Source of the DNA: Brassica napus
Lineage: Eukaryota; Streptophyta; Magnoliopsida; Brassicales; Brassicaceae
DNA length: 64,000 bases
Assembly (NCBI RefSeq): GCF_020379485.1
Contig: NC_063452.1
Location: 37,524,650-37,588,649, forward strand
Direction: 5' to 3'
Both the position numbers and the translations under genes were made by a program. Positions 1 to 11,538 of the stretch are shown here, in pieces (positions within the stretch are counted from its first letter, which is position 1; each line of letters begins with the position of its first letter). The notes beneath the pieces are model-generated. The model made no database searches. It worked only from the letters and a program-made list of their open reading frames with translations, and had not been told where the DNA came from.

Positions 1-706
1 GTTAGTTCGTTCGACACATGAGTTTTCGTAAAAATCATATACAGTTTTTCGGGAACGTTGAGTTATGAACGAAGAGACATGTTTTAGGAATCTCGTATCG
101 TTTAGATATCATGTCTTTGTGATGTTTGAGACCAATTCGATGGGTTTAGGGCAAGACCTAGGTTTACTCTCGGTTTTAAGGTTTGTGCGGTGACTAGCCG
201 GCTATCGGTTTTCCTGTTGCGATTTCTACCTGATTCGTACCGATTTAAAGTCCGCGATAGGTTCTCGGCTTATACGACTTGTATGATACGAATCGAGCAT
301 CTTTCCAGAGACAATTTTAAGCAAACTAGAAGTGTTAGACCAAAATTTCGGATTTTTTTTTGTAGCACGCTTTTGTCCTTGTGTTGGACGTTTGAAGATC
401 AAAAGAGTGATCAGGTTGCGTTTGTTTAAGACGGCTGATGTGTTCGTCGGGGCCAATCGACGAACGGAGTGTAAGATTTGTAGTGGTCGCGTTCGGACAA
501 TTTGTTCATATCATCTCGATTTTTAACTTGGCGACGTCTCGTAGTTATTTCGAAGACTATACGTATATTGCTGAAGTGAGATTGTTTTGCGATTATGTCA
601 TAAAAATTGCGACGCATATTTCGTAAAAAATTTAGAAATCTTGATAGAATTCGATTACAAATAACGCATCTTTTTCTATGTGGGAGTATACGAGTATGCA
701 CACCCA
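1..706 (-). mobile_element. 3' LTR (partial) of a Tat/Ogre-like Ty3 element
   Basis: Read on the minus strand, this begins TGGGTGTG directly after a purine tract and runs off the window edge, so only the upstream U3 part is present. No coding potential is evident. It does not visibly align with 3510-4515. That is expected if the LTR is longer than about 1.7 kb, because the two stretches would then be different parts of it. The left end lies outside the window. Confidence 0.5.
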
Positions 707-800
707 CTCCCCCCCCCTCTTTTTGGAGAGGGGGATAGTTGAACTCGTCCTTCGACGAGCTGCCTACGTACCCCTTTCGTGGATCAAGCCATCTCGTAGT
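707..800 (-). other. Polypurine tract and adjoining 3' internal segment
   Basis: The minus strand has AAAAAGAGGGGGGGGGAG immediately before the TG of the LTR, which fits a plus-strand-priming polypurine tract. Just upstream (about 735-800) is a GAACTACG...TACGTAGGCAGC-like stretch that I recognise from the 3' end of Tat/Ogre elements. This places the 3' end of the internal region here, less than 120 bp after the protease stop. Confidence 0.55.
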
Positions 801-823
801 TCTGTTTTATGCCGCGAGCGTTT

Positions 824-1738
824 TTACTCGGCGGTTTTCACCGTGCTGACCGCCTTGATCGAGATGATCGTGGCAGGGTCAGTGTTCTCTTCCGGATGTT
901 CCGGTTGAATTGTAGTGTCGGCTCCGGCCTCGTGTCGAGTTTCGACACCCGAAGCGTCTGCGTCGGCAGACGATGTGAAATCGTCCTTTCTCGAAACGTT
1001 GTTGGTCGAAGATTTATCGATCTTCGTGCGTTTACGATTTTCCGTTGCAGAGGCTGTCATCTGTCTTAACTTGTGTTCTGCGAGGAAGCACAGTCGCGAC
1101 TGTTTCTGACATCCCGAGATAGCTGCGACTCCGTTTGGGGTCGGGAATTTGACGCCCAGGTGGTACGTCGATGGATCGGCTTGCATAGCGTTGAGCCACG
1201 GGGTTCCCATGATCACGTTGTATATGGCAGGATGATCGACTACCGCGAACTCTACGATTTTTGTGACCTCCTTGGCCATGACAGGTAGCTGAATTGATCC
1301 GAGGGTCATCGATACTTCGCCAGAAAAGCCTGTGAGCGGTTTCGGAGTTGGAGTTACTTCTCCGAGTTCAATGCTCATCCGATTGAGAGTGTCACGGAAG
1401 ATTACATTTACCGTGCTCCCTGTGTCAATGAGAACTCTTCCGACTTCCAGATCTCGTATGACGAGCGGATCGCAGTGAGGCTGATCGATCCCGCTGGCTT
1501 CCTCCTTTGTGAAGGGGATTGAGCAGTTCTGATCATCTTTGGTAGGAGACCATGTAGGCCAGTTTGCGCTCGACTCCGCCTTCCGCTGGTAAGCATTGAT
1601 GGGGGAGACCGTATCGTTGCAGAATTGCGATCCTCCGATGATCATGTTGACTCTACGACGATTGTTATCGTTCTCCTTGTCGTCTGGCCTCTTGCCGCGT
1701 TTATCCCCGGATTGGTTTCTTTGGGGAGATATCTCCAA
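824..1738 (-). pseudogene. Aspartic protease part of Tat/Ogre-like gag-pro
   Basis: The translated region contains the retropepsin active site [12 protein letters not shown] followed by the [14 protein letters not shown] flap and C-terminal motif. This is typical of Tat/Ogre Ty3 proteases, which cleave the Gag-Pol polyprotein in virus-like particles. The tail is acidic and Ser/Thr-rich and ends in a normal stop. The first residue of the open frame is a TTG, so it is not an initiation site. The frame was joined to gag until a 16-bp tandem duplication at 1735-1766 shifted it. No reverse transcriptase, RNase H or integrase follows: the next recognisable sequence is the polypurine tract. The element therefore depended on other elements, or is a deletion product. 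Confidence 0.8.
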
Positions 1739-1766
1739 CGGGAGATTTCTCCAACGGGAGATTTCT
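1735..1766. repeat. 16-bp tandem duplication causing a gag-pro frameshift
   Basis: The unit CCAACGGGAGATTTCT-like occurs twice with a 16-bp offset. Removing one copy would restore a single reading frame across the zinc-knuckle region and protease, so this small duplication is the frame-breaking lesion. Confidence 0.75.
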
Positions 1767-3443
1767 GTCCGGCTTCGGGGGGCGATTGGTCTCGAGGATG
1801 AGATCTTTCGTGCTGGTTACTTCCGAGAGTTCTCCGGCTAGTAGCTTCGCGGCCAGCCTCGCTCCCAAGACCTTGCAGTTAGTCGTGGAGTGTCCTCGGG
1901 ATTGGTGGAACTCGCAGAAGGTGTTTTCGTCATATCATTGGTTGCGAGTCCACGTATTACCCGTGGTTCAACCCTGGTTTGAGCCGATCGCGTAATTATG
2001 TGCTCCTTGGAGTTCTTCCCCCTCGTGATGGACATACTTGTCGTTACGAGGGTTCTTCTTCCTTGTTTTTGGGTCTACATCTTTCGAGGACGATCTCGCC
2101 GACTTATGCTTTTGCGATAAGATTTTTGTTTCTTCCTCGATCATGATGTAGTCCGTCGCCTTGTGGAGGGCGTCTTGGATCGTCCGCGGTTTTTCGAGGG
2201 ATATCCATTTTTTGAATTTTGACTTGTACCAGAGCGCCTTCCTGAGCGCGTCGATGGCCACCTTGTCGCTTACCCCGCTGACCCTGGACATCACCAACTT
2301 GAACCGGCTGATGAACTCGCGAAGGGGTTCCTCTTCCCTCTGGGACAGACTACAGAGATCGACATCGGAAGTTTCTCTATCTATGAACATAGAGTATTGC
2401 TTGAGAAATTCCGATGCGAGCTGTCGGAAACTCCCGATAGAGTTTCGTTTAAGGCGCGCGAACCATTCGAGGGCTGCTCCTTCTAGATTCTCGATGAACA
2501 GGCGGCAGTAGCCGGCATCTCTCTCGCCGTCCTTCAGCCTCGCTCTTCCCATCGTGATGTGGAAAGCCTGAAGGTGCGCTCTCGGATCGGTTGTACCATC
2601 ATATTTCAGTACTTTGATTTTTCCTGGATTGGATACCCTCGTATCTGAGATTCGAGCGGTGAAAGGGGTCTTCCGAGCCCCTTCCAGCAGTCTGTCGAAC
2701 TCGGGGGCCGCACTCGTAGCATTATGGATTTGAGATTTTACGGCTCTTACTTCTGCCGCAGTCTTGGTGATATAGTCGCGAAGATCGCGTATATCCGACA
2801 TCTCGTCAGCAGGTTTCCGCGCTTGTCGGCGTTTACTGCGAGTGAGCTCGGTTTGTTTTTCGGCCAGCTCTTCCTGTTCGTTCCAATAGAGGATTTCCTC
2901 CTCTTGTGTCATTGGTTTGTCGAACAGAGAGCTTTCCCGAGTGAATCGGCTTCTGGTCCTTCTTGGATGTCTATCGGCGTCCTCATCAATATTATTGGAG
3001 ACATCGCTAGGATCCAGGGCGATTTACTCGACTTTGTTGTCCTCTGAAGCCTTCACGGGAGGCGGAGGGCTTTCTGAGTTTCCCCTTTTGACGGGAGACT
3101 TCTCGCTAGGGTTTTGACCCGAAGGTCGTTCCTGGGCGGCTCCAAGCCTGTCTAGTGGGGTCGCAAAGTCGAGTCTTTTCCCGCGGACTTTAGTGGTTCC
3201 ACGGGGGCGGATTGCTCGAGTCCTTGCCGTTAAAGTTTCAACTTGTTTGGTCAAGGTACTCACGAGCTTATCCTGTTCTTCCGACCTTTTTTCGTAGGTG
3301 GCGAACATCTTTTTGAACTCCTCGAGCGCCGCGGCATTGGCTGGTGCGTTGGCCGCGGATATGTTTGCTGCGGGAGTGTGGAGATCGGTGCCGCTGCCTC
3401 TGTTGAGAGGAGTCTGTACGTTATCCGTGTCGTCAGTTGACAT
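1767..3443 (-). pseudogene. Gag of Tat/Ogre-like Ty3 element, interrupted
   Basis: The ATG at 3443 lies 66 bp from the LTR edge, as expected for gag. Order of parts: a Ser/Pro/Ala-rich N-terminal region with a short coiled-coil-like stretch (3024-3443), a charged linker, then the retrotransposon gag core (PF03732 type; about 2200-2650) with the motifs DPRAHLQAF and ALEWFARL. A zinc-knuckle-like stretch ([14 protein letters not shown]) is decoded at about 1850-1950. An in-frame TAA at 3024-3026 and further stops near 1940-1970 interrupt it, while the frame itself is kept from 3443 to 1968. Gag would form the capsid of the retrotransposon particle. It is now a pseudogene. Confidence 0.8.
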
Positions 3444-3488
3444 GTCTGGTTGAGCGCGATGTGGTCGAGAGTTAGATTGATCCGTATC

Positions 3489-3506
3489 CCCCTCCTTCTA
3501 GCGCCA
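3489..3506 (-). other. Primer-binding site of Tat-like element
   Basis: On the minus strand TGGCGCTAGAAGGAGGGG follows the LTR end (...TTCCCACA) after three bases. The TGG start and position fit a tRNA primer-binding site. I cannot name the tRNA with certainty. Confidence 0.55.
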
Positions 3507-3509
3507 AAC

Positions 3510-4515
3510 TGTGGGAACCGAAATTCGCACTGTCGATTTCCGTTTAAATAAGGAAAGTTTGGAAAAACCCTAATTTCCCAGAGGTCCCGGATATCTGTTA
3601 AACCACACGCCAAGCAATCAGAACACGCAAGTAAAGACGAAAAGAAATAAGAAATCGTAAAAGAGAGCAAAAGGAGTTTTATTCCGAATTCGCGTATGAG
3701 AGTTACAACAAGGTAGAAGCCTCGGCTATGAGAGCTGTCGGCGAGATTTCTAGTTCTAACAACCTAAGACTGCAAAACCTAGTTGAGTCGCAGCTCGAAA
3801 TAACAAAAACGGAAAGTTGCCTAATTGCTCTAAGTGCTAAGTTTGCTTTGAGAAAAGTCTTCTTTTGTGCCTCTCGCCTAGGACCCCTTATATACTGGCT
3901 CCAAGGTCGGTTTACGCTTTTCCTCTTCTGCCCTTAAGCCGCCATAGCATAAAAATGGAGATATACCATTTTGTCTGATCTTCGTAATTATCTTCCAAAT
4001 TTCGTATTTATCCGCGGAAACTTGACATTTATCTTCCCTTGCGAACCAAGCGTAAACCGACATGCGGTTTACGGGCTGTTGGTTAAGAAATCGTAAGTCG
4101 GGCCTCGAGTCATGTCTTAGGTCCCTTTGGGCCGTCTTTCGAATCGAAGCGTTTATTACGGTTTTTTTCGATAAAGAATGAACTTTCCGCGGTTTTAACG
4201 GTAAAGTTTGATTGATAACTTAGAAATGGCGGGGAATGTGAGACGGGTTCGCTATGGTATTCGGGAGATAGCATCGAAGGGTAGACGAGAATGCATGGAC
4301 TGATGTCGTATCGACGTTTCGGAAGAGTTCGGTCGCTGCGTAACGATCCTTCTCGAGCTCTTGTCCGATGATTCGCGTTTCTTCCGCAAAAGTTTTTCGC
4401 AAAGAAGAATCTATTTCGAAAAAACATTTGTCAAAGAATTTTTCTACGTTTTTCTTCTTCGGGGATTTGGACGTTAACTTCGTCTTAACCGTTTTGACCC
4501 CAGCAGTTATCAAGT
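3510..4515 (-). mobile_element. 5' LTR of Tat/Ogre-like element, truncated
   Basis: The LTR edge (TGTGGGAACC on the plus strand) abuts the primer-binding site. In minus orientation it has a TATA box (TATATAAGG, 3887-3895) and, about 210 bp downstream, an AATAAA signal (3678-3683). These mark U3, R and U5. The distal U3 end is cut near 4515, where plus-strand Athila protease sequence begins. Confidence 0.6.
3887..3895 (-). promoter_or_regulatory. TATA box of Tat-like 5' LTR
   Basis: TATATAAGG on the minus strand, upstream of the LTR polyadenylation signal and gag. It is the likely core promoter for the genomic transcript. Confidence 0.5.
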
Positions 4516-4688
4516 TAAACTGGAACTCTTCTCTACTACTTGGGAGAGCTTTCTTGTCAACAGTGGGAGTAGTATGCAACTTGCAAACCAACCAGTTGTG
4601 TCTAACACTCATTGATCCTAATGCCCACTACGACCCTATCCCAGTCAAGAAGCCACAGACGATCTCCAGAAGAATCAATGATCCATGA
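4516..4688 (+). pseudogene. C-terminal protease fragment of an Athila-like element
   Basis: The plus-strand frame gives LLLGRAFLSTVG followed by a short hydrophobic and polar tail. This corresponds to the LGRPFLATAG motif in the protease of the minus-strand Athila-like element at 9032-10303. The fragment starts abruptly at the edge of the Tat LTR, so everything 5' of it (LTR, gag, most of the protease) is missing. It fixes the orientation of the element that ends with the LTR at 8026. Confidence 0.6.
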
Positions 4689-4689
4689 A

Positions 4690-6609
4690 TCATTGCAGCT
4701 TGCTACTATGGAGATGAGTATGAAACTGAATATTCAGAATCGATCGAGACTCACACAGCAACATCGATCCACAATGGTCACCAGAAATCGACCGACACTG
4801 CCTACAATAAATCGGTCGACATTGACTTCAACCGTGTGCGAGATGGAGACTACTCGATTGGTAGTTGGGCAGATGAACACCACCACGAGAGCTTTGCAAT
4901 AGAAACAGTAACCTACACACCAGGAGCAGATAAACTACAAGATAGTTTCACAGACGAGGAGCTTCTCAACATGCAAAAACGCGATGATACATATCAGTTT
5001 AAAGCAGAAGCTGCTTGGGAAAGAACTCATTCTAGTCAATTTATCGACACTCGTCATCCGCAATCGATTGACAAGTTTCCTCAACAATCAATCGACATCA
5101 AAAATACCACGTCGATCGACAACCATCCAATACCGAAAACCACTGTAAGTGAAAAAGATAAATTTGTTAATCAGTATCTAACTCCAGACGAATTGACGAA
5201 TTTGGTATTTTCATGGACCCTAATGGCTACAAAAAAACCATAGACGGCCGCACACTACACGTTTCTCGAGAAGATATTGCAGATATCCTTCAGACAGCCA
5301 ATGGAGCAGACAATCTGTTCATGCATCAACGCAGCAACCGCGAACAGAAGACTACAAAGGAGTTCTATGACACAGCTGGTGGCATAGAAAACAGCTTCAA
5401 ACATCGATCTCGCCATACAACCCATCCATCGAACAACAAAGACGTCCCAATGGTCGCCAGACGGCCAGAATTCGGCAAAAGAGCTTATGACCTTTATGGT
5501 AACATGAAATTTTACTGGGAAGAGAAAGATGAGTATGGAGTCTATAGAGATGACCGCGAATTTGCCAGAGATCTAGATGGACACCATTCCTGTTCACACC
5601 AAGGATATCAGAAGACTTCTGGAAAGAGCTTCAAGAGATGAATCAGCCTACATATGTCTTCCTGAACATGCTAGCTCATTCACACAGACACAGTTGGTAC
5701 CAGAGATCTACACAAAGGACGAGATCAATGAGATGTTCTTTGGAGTCTGTGGTGAACATGAGAGGAACAAAGAAGCCTTCCAGATGAAGCTTGATGGTGT
5801 CTACTATCCATTGAATGATAGCATAAGTTGGCTAACCACTTGCATGGAGGAGATGAAGCAAGACATAGCCAGAATTCAGAACGCGACCAACGTTGCTCGA
5901 CCTCCATCGATCAATAGAAGACAACCCCAATCGATCGATAGCAGACAATCACCATCGCTCTATAGACACCATCATATATCGACCGACAACCGTTTGGTCG
6001 CATCGATCGACACCAATCCGCCATGCCCTCACACGATGAAGTCTCAACCAGATTTCCACACCATGAAGAGATAGATCAATTGGTAGGATGGATCTACAGA
6101 GCTCTAGAAACAACAGAGGAGAGGCTTGATGGGAGATGTGATGACATCTATTTCCCAATGGATCTTACAATCAGTGCATTGACCTCCAAGGTCGAAGTAT
6201 ACAAGGGGAGTTGGTGGAGATTCAGAGTTGCATTGCGTGTCGACCAGAAGCATCGATATCAATCGATGGACGCAACAACAAATCGATCGACACCCACAAT
6301 TCAACATCGATTGACAGTGATACAAACCGAGGCCGGCTAGTACCAAAGACGACATCTGACATGTCCAACACACCTTACAATGGAAAGGAGATCTCAGCTG
6401 ACACTTACGCCGCACTTACCAGACATCAATTCAACCTTGAGAGTCTTGGTGAAAGATTGCAGAGGATTGAAAACACAACTGCAGCAATGAAGGATAAATG
6501 GCGCAGAGGGGATGAAGAAATGAGAGACTTCACTGGTACATGGTTCAACAAGCGAAAAGAAGAGATGGATACTTGTTTTCCAACAAGTCCCAGTTCTCAA
6601 CACTACTAG
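4690..6609 (+). pseudogene. Decayed Athila-associated ORF with 8-residue SID repeats
   Basis: Five overlapping open segments in changing frames (about 4836-5243, 5213-5641, 5577-6074, 6023-6340, 6211-6609) look like one long ORF broken by indels. I do not recognise a catalytic domain. The striking part is clusters of Ser-Ile-Asp every 8 residues (around 5040-5120, 5907-6010 and 6259-6315), encoded by a TCGATCGAC-like core at an exact 24-bp spacing. The C-terminal part (6360-6580) is charged and probably helical (LESLGERLQRIENTT). Similar SID-repeat proteins are annotated as retrotransposon-derived in Brassicaceae. Its role is unknown. Confidence 0.5.
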
Positions 6610-8011
6610 CCAAAACACCCCCAAAGTCAAGCTAAATGACTATAACAAAGCGCTGAGTGGGAGACAACCCACTATTATGTAATATTTATTAAGTTTTTAT
6701 TAATTTACTATTTATGTTGGTTTTTAATTATTGCAGGTCATAATAAAAAAAACAACAAGAAGATCCAAGTAGACGATTGCCATCAGTATCGACCGACGCG
6801 AACAAGTCGACATCGATCGACATTGCCTTACCTGCGTCGACCGACATCAACATACTTACATCGGTTGACATCTATTCCGGTCTGATATATCGTTCCTACT
6901 TGTTACATTGAGTCCTTATGATTTATTCTTAACCATAACTCCGATTGAATTTACACTGGGGACAGTGTAGTTTAAGTCTGGGGGAAGGTATACTGATATT
7001 TATTTACTTATTAGTCTTATTAAAAATGTTTTGAAATTTAGTTATTATTGAGTCAAGAAAGGGATTATGAACTTATAGATTTTGCTAGATATCTAACCAC
7101 TCTTTAGAACCATTCTACACTTACTGATTGCAGATAGTACTAAAGATACTAAAGTGGATCAACCTGTCAACTATCCACTCTTGCTAAGATTGTTTTGAAG
7201 GAAGCAAAGTTGACCTCCAACACTAAACCTGACACAACTGTTTGTCTTGGGGCTTGGTATACATGGGATTGGACTCTTCAAACAAGTCTGGAAGGTAAAG
7301 CCTTGTGTATATAGATTTATCACTCTTTCTCTCTCTATTTTCGAAATATATATTTTATACCTAAAAAAAAAAATATTATATCAGAGATTTATTAGGAAGG
7401 AATTCGAACATGACTTGGTGGCTACAACCATTAAGGCTTGCTTCATAAGAATTTCATAGGTAAAGGATTAGAACATGACTTGGTGGCTACTACCATTAAG
7501 GCTTGCTTCACAAATAATCCTAGGATATAGGTCAAAAAGAAGTGAACAGGACTTGGTGGCAACCACCATTAAGGCTTGATTCATGGAAGCCTGTCCAATC
7601 TTGGTTAAAGATCTTGCATATAAGCAGACTTTGATCAAGAGAGAAAATTTGTAGAGAGAGAGGATATGAACTAATCTTTACCTGCAGGTCCAGATACTTG
7701 TTTGAAAATCCTAGAATCATGTGATCGAGATACTCCCAAGGTAAAGCCTTCACTTTTATTTTATGCTAAGGAAATGAGGTTGGTAGAGGGGAATGAAAGA
7801 CAATATTATGCTAAGTTGTTGGCTAGATGAATTTGGTTACTAAGCTAGGATATGGTATGATGTACTTTTGTGATTAGGATTTCTTAGATGTGGATTGCAA
7901 TATTGTAAAGGTGATGATTCTAAGTTTTAAATCATGTGAGTCCCTGCTGTTTATAAAATCTCTTTCAGAGAGACTGCCTATTTGTTTTTGCTTGAAGACA
8001 AGCAAAAGGGT
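6610..8011 (+). other. 3' untranslated internal region of Athila-like element
   Basis: No coding signal. It opens with GCGCTGAGTGGGAGACAACCCAC and contains a purine-rich AAGTCTGGGGGAAGG (about 6975), both typical of the region between the last ORF and the LTR of Athila-like elements. A four-copy TCGATCGA-like array with 24-bp spacing lies at 6789-6868, and three diverged repeats lie at 7407-7583. Confidence 0.55.
7407..7583 (+). repeat. Three diverged tandem repeats in Athila 3' region
   Basis: A block resembling GACTTGGTGGCTACAACCA followed by TTAAGGCTTGCTTCA occurs at about 7410, 7474 and 7550. The spacing is uneven, roughly 60-77 bp. No function is apparent. Confidence 0.7.
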
Positions 8012-8025
8012 AAGTCTAGGGGAAT
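8012..8025 (+). other. Polypurine tract of plus-strand Athila-like element
   Basis: AAGTCTAGGGGAAT abuts the TG of the LTR at 8026. This confirms that the following LTR is the 3' LTR of the element to its left. Confidence 0.65.
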
Positions 8026-9036
8026 TGATAGACTATGCATTTTACCCATTTTCATCCATAGTTTATAGGTGTTTTTACTAATAATTATATTATTATAGAG
8101 TCTATTTATTATATTTATAAGATCAGGAATGTTTTGGAGATATCGACCGATAGACAAGACATGATATCGATCGACAGCAAAGCGCGCAGGAAGCCCGTTT
8201 GGTCACAGCCGACTTGAAGCCCAAGATTCTATTTTACAAGATTGCCCCTGACGAGTTTTTATCCTAATTATATAAGCTTTGCCGCCATGTTAGAGGCAGA
8301 GTGTGCTTTTCTTGTGTTTCATTGTTTTACTGATAGATAAAAGAGAAGATCCAAAGTTATAATTTGTGATTGGAACTCTATTGATATCTATTTTATTATT
8401 CTATGAAGTTTTTGTACTTAACTGTTGTTATGAATTGCTTAGCCATGTCTGAGTAGTTCTCTGGTTAGATTTTAGAGTTTAAATAGGTTAGGAGGGATTA
8501 GCCCCAACTATAGATTGCTGAGTTGTGATAATCATCTTTAGAATTGTTCATTAATGCATGTTTCTAGATTAGCTACCTAGAACCTACCATTGGATTGATT
8601 GATAAAAGCCATAGCTTAATTCTCATCTTGAAAACATTCTAATAGAGCTATGTTTCTCGCTATGAGCAAGGCGATAGCTGATCTAGTGAGCTTAGTAAGC
8701 ATTCATTCAACCTGCGCATAAAGCTTGACTAGAGCGCGTCGATCGATATCACACTTGAATAATCGATCGGCGGTGCAAAAGGTGTATCGATCGATACGCC
8801 CATTGGAATATCGATCGACACATTCTATAGATCAATATAACGAGAGTTGAGATCATAGATCTAGTTAATAGACAACAAGTCAATGCCCGCAAGAGCCGAA
8901 AGACTTGTTGATCAAATAGTTGAGCTTTACATTATCATGCATGCAACTAATTAGGCATCTATATGATTATAATTCCAACTTTCCTGAATAAAAATCCTAA
9001 GTCTAGCTATTTCCTTTTTAAGCACCAAAACTCAAA
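8026..9036 (+). mobile_element. 3' LTR of Athila-like element, 3'-truncated
   Basis: Begins TGATAGACTATGC and matches the complete solo LTR at 54144-55402 in order: the AGCGCGCAGGAAGCC block, the ATATAAGCTTTGCC promoter-like stretch, the ATGAATTGCTTAGCC block and the four-motif array at 8739-8818. It breaks off after the AAGCACCAAAACTCA block at about 9036, losing the last 200-250 bp. There it abuts the opposite-strand protease of another element. Confidence 0.8.
8739..8818 (+). repeat. Four TCGATCGA motifs at exact 24-bp spacing (LTR)
   Basis: Motif starts at 8739, 8763, 8787 and 8811, each TCGATCG-like, with unrelated spacer sequence between. A further pair at 8143 and 8167 near the LTR start has the same 24-bp spacing. 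Confidence 0.9.
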
Positions 9037-10303
9037 AACACCTGCTATTGAACAAGGGTCGTCTTATCAGCTTATCCATGTCGAAAGTCATCGGAATGTT
9101 TCCAATGTTTAGACATTTTCTACCCTCTTTGACATCGATTATCGCACCTGCTGTAGCTAGGAATGGTCTACCCAAAGTAAGGGGATCCTTTGGTTCATTC
9201 TGGTATTTCAGTACCACGAAATCCGTCGGGACGTGACATTCATTAATTCTTATTGGCACGTCGTCAAGCACTCTCTCAGGCAATCTAACGGATCTATCGG
9301 CCATAACCAAAGTTATTTTTGTAAATTTGAACTTGTTGTATCCTAAGGATACTGCGACAGAATGCGGCATGAGGTTCACGCTGGAACCTAGGTCACAAAG
9401 GGTTCGAGGAAAATTTTTATTCCGTATATTGCAATCCAAAACAAAACTGCCCGGATCGGGTCTCTTGATCGGGATCTCGCCTTGGATTATTGCGTTTACT
9501 TCCTCTGAAACCATCATGACGCTGCGCTCAGCGGCTGGAAAACTGTTGGATACCATATCTTTTACATATTTTTTTATTGAAGGTGATACTTTTATTGCAT
9601 CACTCAATGGCATTTCCAACGTGATCTTATCGAATGCTTTCTTGCAGATCACTTTATCTAGCTCTCGCTTAGTCTGCGTCTTGTCTGGAGGGAAGGGTGG
9701 TAGAGTCCTATATACTCTTTCTATGGCTGGTTCACCAGGAGTCGAGAGTCGATCTACATTGTTTCCAGAGTGTCGATCGACATTTACTGTGGCTTGTCGA
9801 TCGACGTTTGTTCTTTCTTGTCGATCGATTTCGACATCTTCTTCCAATTCTCCTTCTTCCTCCTCGAGGTTCATGGCCCCTTTCTCAGTGTTGGGTTGCT
9901 CTTTCTCTCGAGGTGTTCCTGACTCGGTGCTAGGATCATCGAGGATTATAGGGCGTGACCTATTTTTACCGGCTTCCTCAACTACAGCATGTTTTTCTGC
10001 GTTGTTGATTTCTATTGCGCTCGAAATGAGGCGTTTTCCGCTTATTAATAACACGGCATTAACTTGACGTTTCGGGTTCGCATCAGTCCGCCAAGGGAGA
10101 CGTCCTGTCTCTCTTTTGATGGCGGTTGCATTTTCTGCAACTTGACTGTCCAGTCTCTTAATGTGTTCACTTAAAGCGTCAAACTTCCTCATTAGCTCAC
10201 TGTAGATTATGTCTATCTTTCCGTTCAGGTCAGTGGCCAATTTGCGATTTGCCGTAAAAGCTTGGTTTTGCTCTGCCTCGGCGTGATCCAACAGTAGCAT
10301 CAT
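9032..10303 (-). pseudogene. Protease region of minus-strand Athila-like element
   Basis: An open frame of 423 codons. The C-terminal half carries the Athila protease signature LCDLGSSVNLMP (the active-site D is followed by L-G-S rather than T-G-S) and later LGRPFLATAG. The middle is acidic and contains an 8-residue NVD-type repeat (9749-9828) encoded by the same 24-bp periodic TCGATCGA motif. The N-terminal part overlaps the end of gag in another frame. The sequence stops about 20 codons after the protease, at the junction with the LTR ending near 9036, so reverse transcriptase and integrase are absent. Confidence 0.7.
9749..9828 (-). repeat. Four TCGATCGA motifs at exact 24-bp spacing (coding)
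   Basis: Plus-strand starts at 9749, 9773, 9797 and 9821. On the coding minus strand they give an 8-residue (N/S)-(V/I)-D repeat. Confidence 0.9.
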
Positions 10304-11412
10304 AATTTTGGGTAAAGCTATCGGGATTAGGATACTTATTTTTCAAGGTTTGGCTATCTACGAAATCTACTTGTGGTTCTAGTTCAGATAGGGTATCATC
10401 ATCCATTTGGTAAATCCGAAATTGGTTCGGTCCCTCAAAAGCAGGATGGGATGAGTCTAGATGTTCTTTAATGTCGGGTAAAGGTGACTCATCAACTGGG
10501 TCAACTTTCCTTCCTAACTCTACGTCCATCATTTCGTAGGATCTACCCGTAGCTACATTTTTGATCAAACGCTTCGCTTCTCAGGGTTCCTGGTACTGAA
10601 GCTCCTTTCACTGGCTGTGTCAAGCGTGAATTCGTAATGAAGGTTAATACCTCCGTAAAAGGTATTAATGAGTTGTGGCTCTGAAGATGGTGGGGGCATT
10701 CAAGTTGGTAGCTCTTGAATCTCTCCCATGCGTTTCTGAACGATTCCCGTGGACCTTGATGGAATGTGGAGATTATCTTCCTTAAATCCCAGTAGCGTGC
10801 CTCATCGAAGAATTGATTTATGAAGGTACTCCTTATCTCCTTCCAATAGGTCAAAGATCATGTTGATAGTTGGTCTAGCCATTTCCTGGCGTCGCCTTCT
10901 AAGGAAAATGGAAAACGTTTACAACGATTGTATTCGTCGTCCATCATATCTTCTAGATACTCGATGTGATTGTGCGGTCGCTCTGAGATGGTCCCACGGA
11001 AAGGGTTTTTACGTACCATAATTAAGTACTCGAGGCTGACCCCGGATTTCTTGGTATCATCTTTTGGTAATCTAATGGCGGACCTATTGGAAAAGGTCCT
11101 ACCAGGGTTTAAGTAGTCTTGCAAAGGCAATGTCCATTCATTATCTCTTTCTGAGATAGATTTAATTTGAACTGGGATTTCAGTCCCCTGTTCATTCATA
11201 ATTTGGTTATTTGCGTTGCTTAGTTGACCTTTAGGTTCTCCTAGGACTACTCCCTCATTAGCATCATTGGTAAGAGAAAACTTACCTGCTTCCGGAGGGG
11301 TGTTGTCGATCGATGTTTGATGTCTGACGTCGACCGATATTGCTGTCGACTTGTTGCTCGATCTTGCTCTCACTTCGTCGATCGATCTCCGGCCGAAATC
11401 CATGTTTTCCAT
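10230..11412 (-). pseudogene. Gag of minus-strand Athila-like element, broken
   Basis: Three pieces: 10858-11412 and 10543-10854 share one frame and are separated by stop codons, while 10230-10568 lies in another frame. The first piece has an N-terminal SID-repeat region (11306-11385), a proline/charged linker and the start of the gag core (EDMMDDEYNRCKRFPFSLEG...ARKWLDQL). The second continues it (FINQFFDEARYWDLRKIISTF...ESFRNAWERFKSYQLECPHH). This is the capsid-forming Gag family of Athila-type Ty3 elements. The lesions make it non-functional. Confidence 0.75.
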
Positions 11413-11522
11413 CTTGAAGTTCTTGTGTCAGCAGGAAAAGAGAGAAAACTTTTAGCAAGTTTAGTAACAAAATCTAGATTAAATTCTAAACGTAATCTAA
11501 TGGCAATAAGAAAGAGTCCACG

Positions 11523-11538
11523 GCAACGGCGCCAAATT
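11523..11538 (-). other. Primer-binding site of minus-strand Athila-like element
   Basis: The minus strand reads AATTTGGCGCCGTTGCC right after the LTR end TGATATCA. TGGCGCCGTTGCC is the usual primer-binding sequence of Athila-type elements, complementary to a tRNA 3' end (tRNA-Asp is the usual assignment). Confidence 0.75.

Noticed and set aside
190..707. Several short ORFs on both strands at the window start
   Set aside because: They overlap one another, show no domain, and lie in the LTR/U3 part of the Tat-like element.
8739..8818. CRISPR-like regular repeat array
   Set aside because: Regular spacing, but the conserved core is only about 8 bp with 16-bp spacers, it occurs inside LTRs and coding regions of retroelements, and the genome is a plant.
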